DNA of 64,000 nt. Origin: Streptomyces cyanogenus (GTDB lineage Bacteria; Actinomycetota; Actinomycetes; Streptomycetales; Streptomycetaceae). The stretch is taken from NCBI RefSeq assembly GCF_017526105.1, contig NZ_CP071839.1:2656501-2720500 (forward strand), written 5' to 3'. Position 1 is the stretch's first letter. Each line of letters starts with the position of its first letter. The position numbers and the translations under genes are program-made. This document shows positions 62,867-64,000 of this stretch, piece by piece. Below the pieces are notes generated by a model. That model ran no database searches. It had not been told where the DNA came from and saw only the letters and a program-made list of their open reading frames with translations.

Positions 62867-62927
62867 GGTTACTCATCTTCACTGTGACGCAGGTTACTCA
62901 GCCGACCGCTGAAACCGCTGAGTAACC
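62867..62927. promoter_or_regulatory. Three copies of GGTTACTCA (one inverted) before the secreted-protein gene
   Basis: GGTTACTCA occurs at 62867-62875 and, as GGTTACTCAGC, at 62892-62902. The latter is exactly reversed by GCTGAGTAACC at 62917-62927. The set lies between the ArsC-like stop and the secreted-protein gene at 62984, and could be an operator array or a terminator. Confidence 0.5.
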
Positions 62928-62983
62928 TCGTTCGGTATCTCGTACATAGCGGCGTACGCTCCCCTACCTCTCAGGAGGCGCGG

Positions 62984-63742
62984 ATGTCGCGCAGGAGAAC
63001 TCTCGGTACGAAGAAGAAGATCGCGCTGCTCGTCAGCGCCGCGGCGGTGGCGGGCGGCGGGGCCTTCGCACTGGCGTCCACCTCGAACGCCGCACAGAGC
63101 CCGCAGCACGCCAAGACGCTGTCCGCCGGGGACTCCAACGTGTGCAAGGGGCTGGCCACGGCCCTCGGCAACAACCAGAAGTTCATCGCGGACCAGAAGG
63201 CGAAACCGGACGCGCAGTCGGCGGCCCGGATCGCCAACCGCGAGGCCGTCATCAAGCAGATCGAGGTCCAGCAGAAGGCGGCCGGCTGCACCGTTGGGGA
63301 GTCGGCTCAGGACTCCCAGGCGGCGCAGGGCGGCAACGGCCAGCAGGGCAACGGTCAGGGCAACGGCGAGCAGGGCAACGGTCAGGGCGCCGGCCAGGGC
63401 GCCGATCAGCAGGCGGGCGGCGCCGAGCAGAGCGCGCAGCCCTCGGAGACGGCCGCCGCGGGAGACAACGGCGCCGGTGGCGCCGCGGCCTCCGGCGAGC
63501 AGGTGTGCAAGGGCTCCACGGTGACCCTGTCCGGCGAGGGCGGCGCCCCGGCCGCGTCCAGCAACCAGTTCCCGGCGGGCACCACCCTGAAGGTCACCAA
63601 CCTGGACAACAACAAGTCCACCACGGTGAAGGTGACGTCCGTCTCCGGCAGTTGTGTGCTGCTCAACAACGCGGCCTTCGAACAGGTCCGGGAACCGGGC
63701 AAGTTCCTCATCCGCCGCGCTGTGATCGAGAAGGTGGGGTGA
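62984..63742 (+). CDS. Secreted protein with C-terminal double-psi-barrel-like domain
   Basis: The 252-residue product has a signal peptide (RRRTLGTKKK, then LLVSAAAVAGGGAFALA, cleavage likely after SNA near 36), an N-terminal region with two Cys (about 50-100; SNVCKGLATALGNNQKFIADQKAKPD), a Gly/Gln/Asn-rich linker of GNGQ-type repeats (about 113-150) and a C-terminal part (about 170-252; GEQVCKGSTVTLSGEG, GTTLKVTNLDNNKSTTVKVT, GKFLIRRAVIEKV). The last resembles RlpA-like double-psi beta-barrels that act on peptidoglycan, but the catalytic Asp is not evident. AGGAGG precedes the ATG. Confidence 0.75.
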   Translation: MSRRRTLGTKKKIALLVSAAAVAGGGAFALASTSNAAQSPQHAKTLSAGDSNVCKGLATALGNNQKFIADQKAKPDAQSAARIANREAVIKQIEVQQKAAGCTVGESAQDSQAAQGGNGQQGNGQGNGEQGNGQGAGQGADQQAGGAEQSAQPSETAAAGDNGAGGAAASGEQVCKGSTVTLSGEGGAPAASSNQFPAGTTLKVTNLDNNKSTTVKVTSVSGSCVLLNNAAFEQVREPGKFLIRRAVIEKVG

Positions 63743-63770
63743 GGCTCAGGGACTGACACGAACCCGGTGG

Positions 63771-63979
63771 GGGTCCTGCTGTTCGCGGCCACGAGCAGCA
63801 GGACCCGCGGGGCGCGGAGCGGGGTACGCCGCCTTGGACCCGGCGCGGCAGCGGGCCGGGGTCCAGGAGGAACAGGCGGCGTGCCCCGGCACACGCGCGT
63901 AGCCGGCCGGGCGCTGCGCGGCGCCCGGCCGGGCCGGGCCGGCGACCGCACGGGGGTGGCGGTCGCCGGCCCGGCCCGG
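63771..63979. terminator. Series of hairpins at the right window edge
   Basis: After the secreted-protein gene three perfect inverted repeats follow: GGGTCCTGCTG-14 nt-CAGCAGGACCC (63771-63806), GGCCGGGCGC-6 nt-GCGCCCGGCC (63905-63930), and 21-nt arms at 63929-63949 and 63959-63979. The first is probably the terminator. No gene is recognised from 63743 to 64000. Confidence 0.55.
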
Positions 63980-64000
63980 TCCCTGCCCGGCTCGCCCCCC

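Overview
The window is high-GC actinobacterial DNA with Streptomyces hallmarks: GTG and leaderless starts, TANNNT -10 boxes, a complete spore-pigment type II polyketide set, GlnR-type control of glnA and the PspA/PspAA family. Gene order follows an actinobacterial core block also known from mycobacteria: PfkB/adenosine kinase, ErpA, DUF3043, cobT, cobS, pepA, lpd, lipoyl E2, TIGR01777, lipB, lipA, DUF4191, RDD, glnA. No tRNA, rRNA, CRISPR array or intact transposase was seen.

Layout. 0-5.4 kb: end of a cysteine desulfurase-TusA fusion, a sugar/nucleoside kinase, erpA and nadA. 5.4-12.4 kb: an RND exporter, a NarL-type two-component system, a 36/37-bp tandem-repeat tract, and pspAA-pspA. 12.7-25.2 kb: DUF3043, two methyltransferases, a lipoprotein HtrA-like protease, cobalamin nucleotide-loop genes cobU, cobT and cobS interleaved with membrane proteins, then pepA. 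25.5-32.5 kb: lpd, the two-lipoyl E2, a GntR regulator and aceE, i.e. the pyruvate dehydrogenase complex, with a 17-bp palindrome inside the aceE promoter. 32.6-43.5 kb: a WYL regulator, DUF4240, a MarP-like protease, GNAT, TIGR01777, an FAD oxidoreductase, an HTH/TPR regulator, lipB, lipA, a small protein and DUF4191.

43.5-52.9 kb is the accessory core: a complete whiE-like gray spore pigment locus. Genes equivalent to whiE ORFI to VII (SchA/CurD-like, cupin, KS-alpha, CLF, ACP, aromatase/cyclase, TcmI-like cyclase) lie on the minus strand, a divergent ORFVIII FAD hydroxylase lies on one side, and a convergent O-methyltransferase plus a secreted beta-helix protein lie on the other. It sits between DUF4191 and RDD-glnA, which are normally neighbours, so it looks inserted into a conserved housekeeping neighbourhood.

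52.9-64 kb: RDD, glnA behind a clear four-half-site GlnR box, a membrane PP2C phosphatase, a decayed isochorismatase/AraC pair, a HEAT-repeat protein, htpX-pspAB (a second part of the Psp envelope-stress module), an alpha/beta hydrolase, an ArsC/Spx-like protein and a secreted protein. A recurring theme is leaderless transcription: at least eleven start codons lie 6 to 8 nt after a TANNNT hexamer.

Lipoylation (lipB, lipA) serves the E2 encoded 12 kb upstream. erpA, nadA and lipA are all Fe-S linked, and the TusA/cysteine desulfurase fragment fits that sulfur theme.
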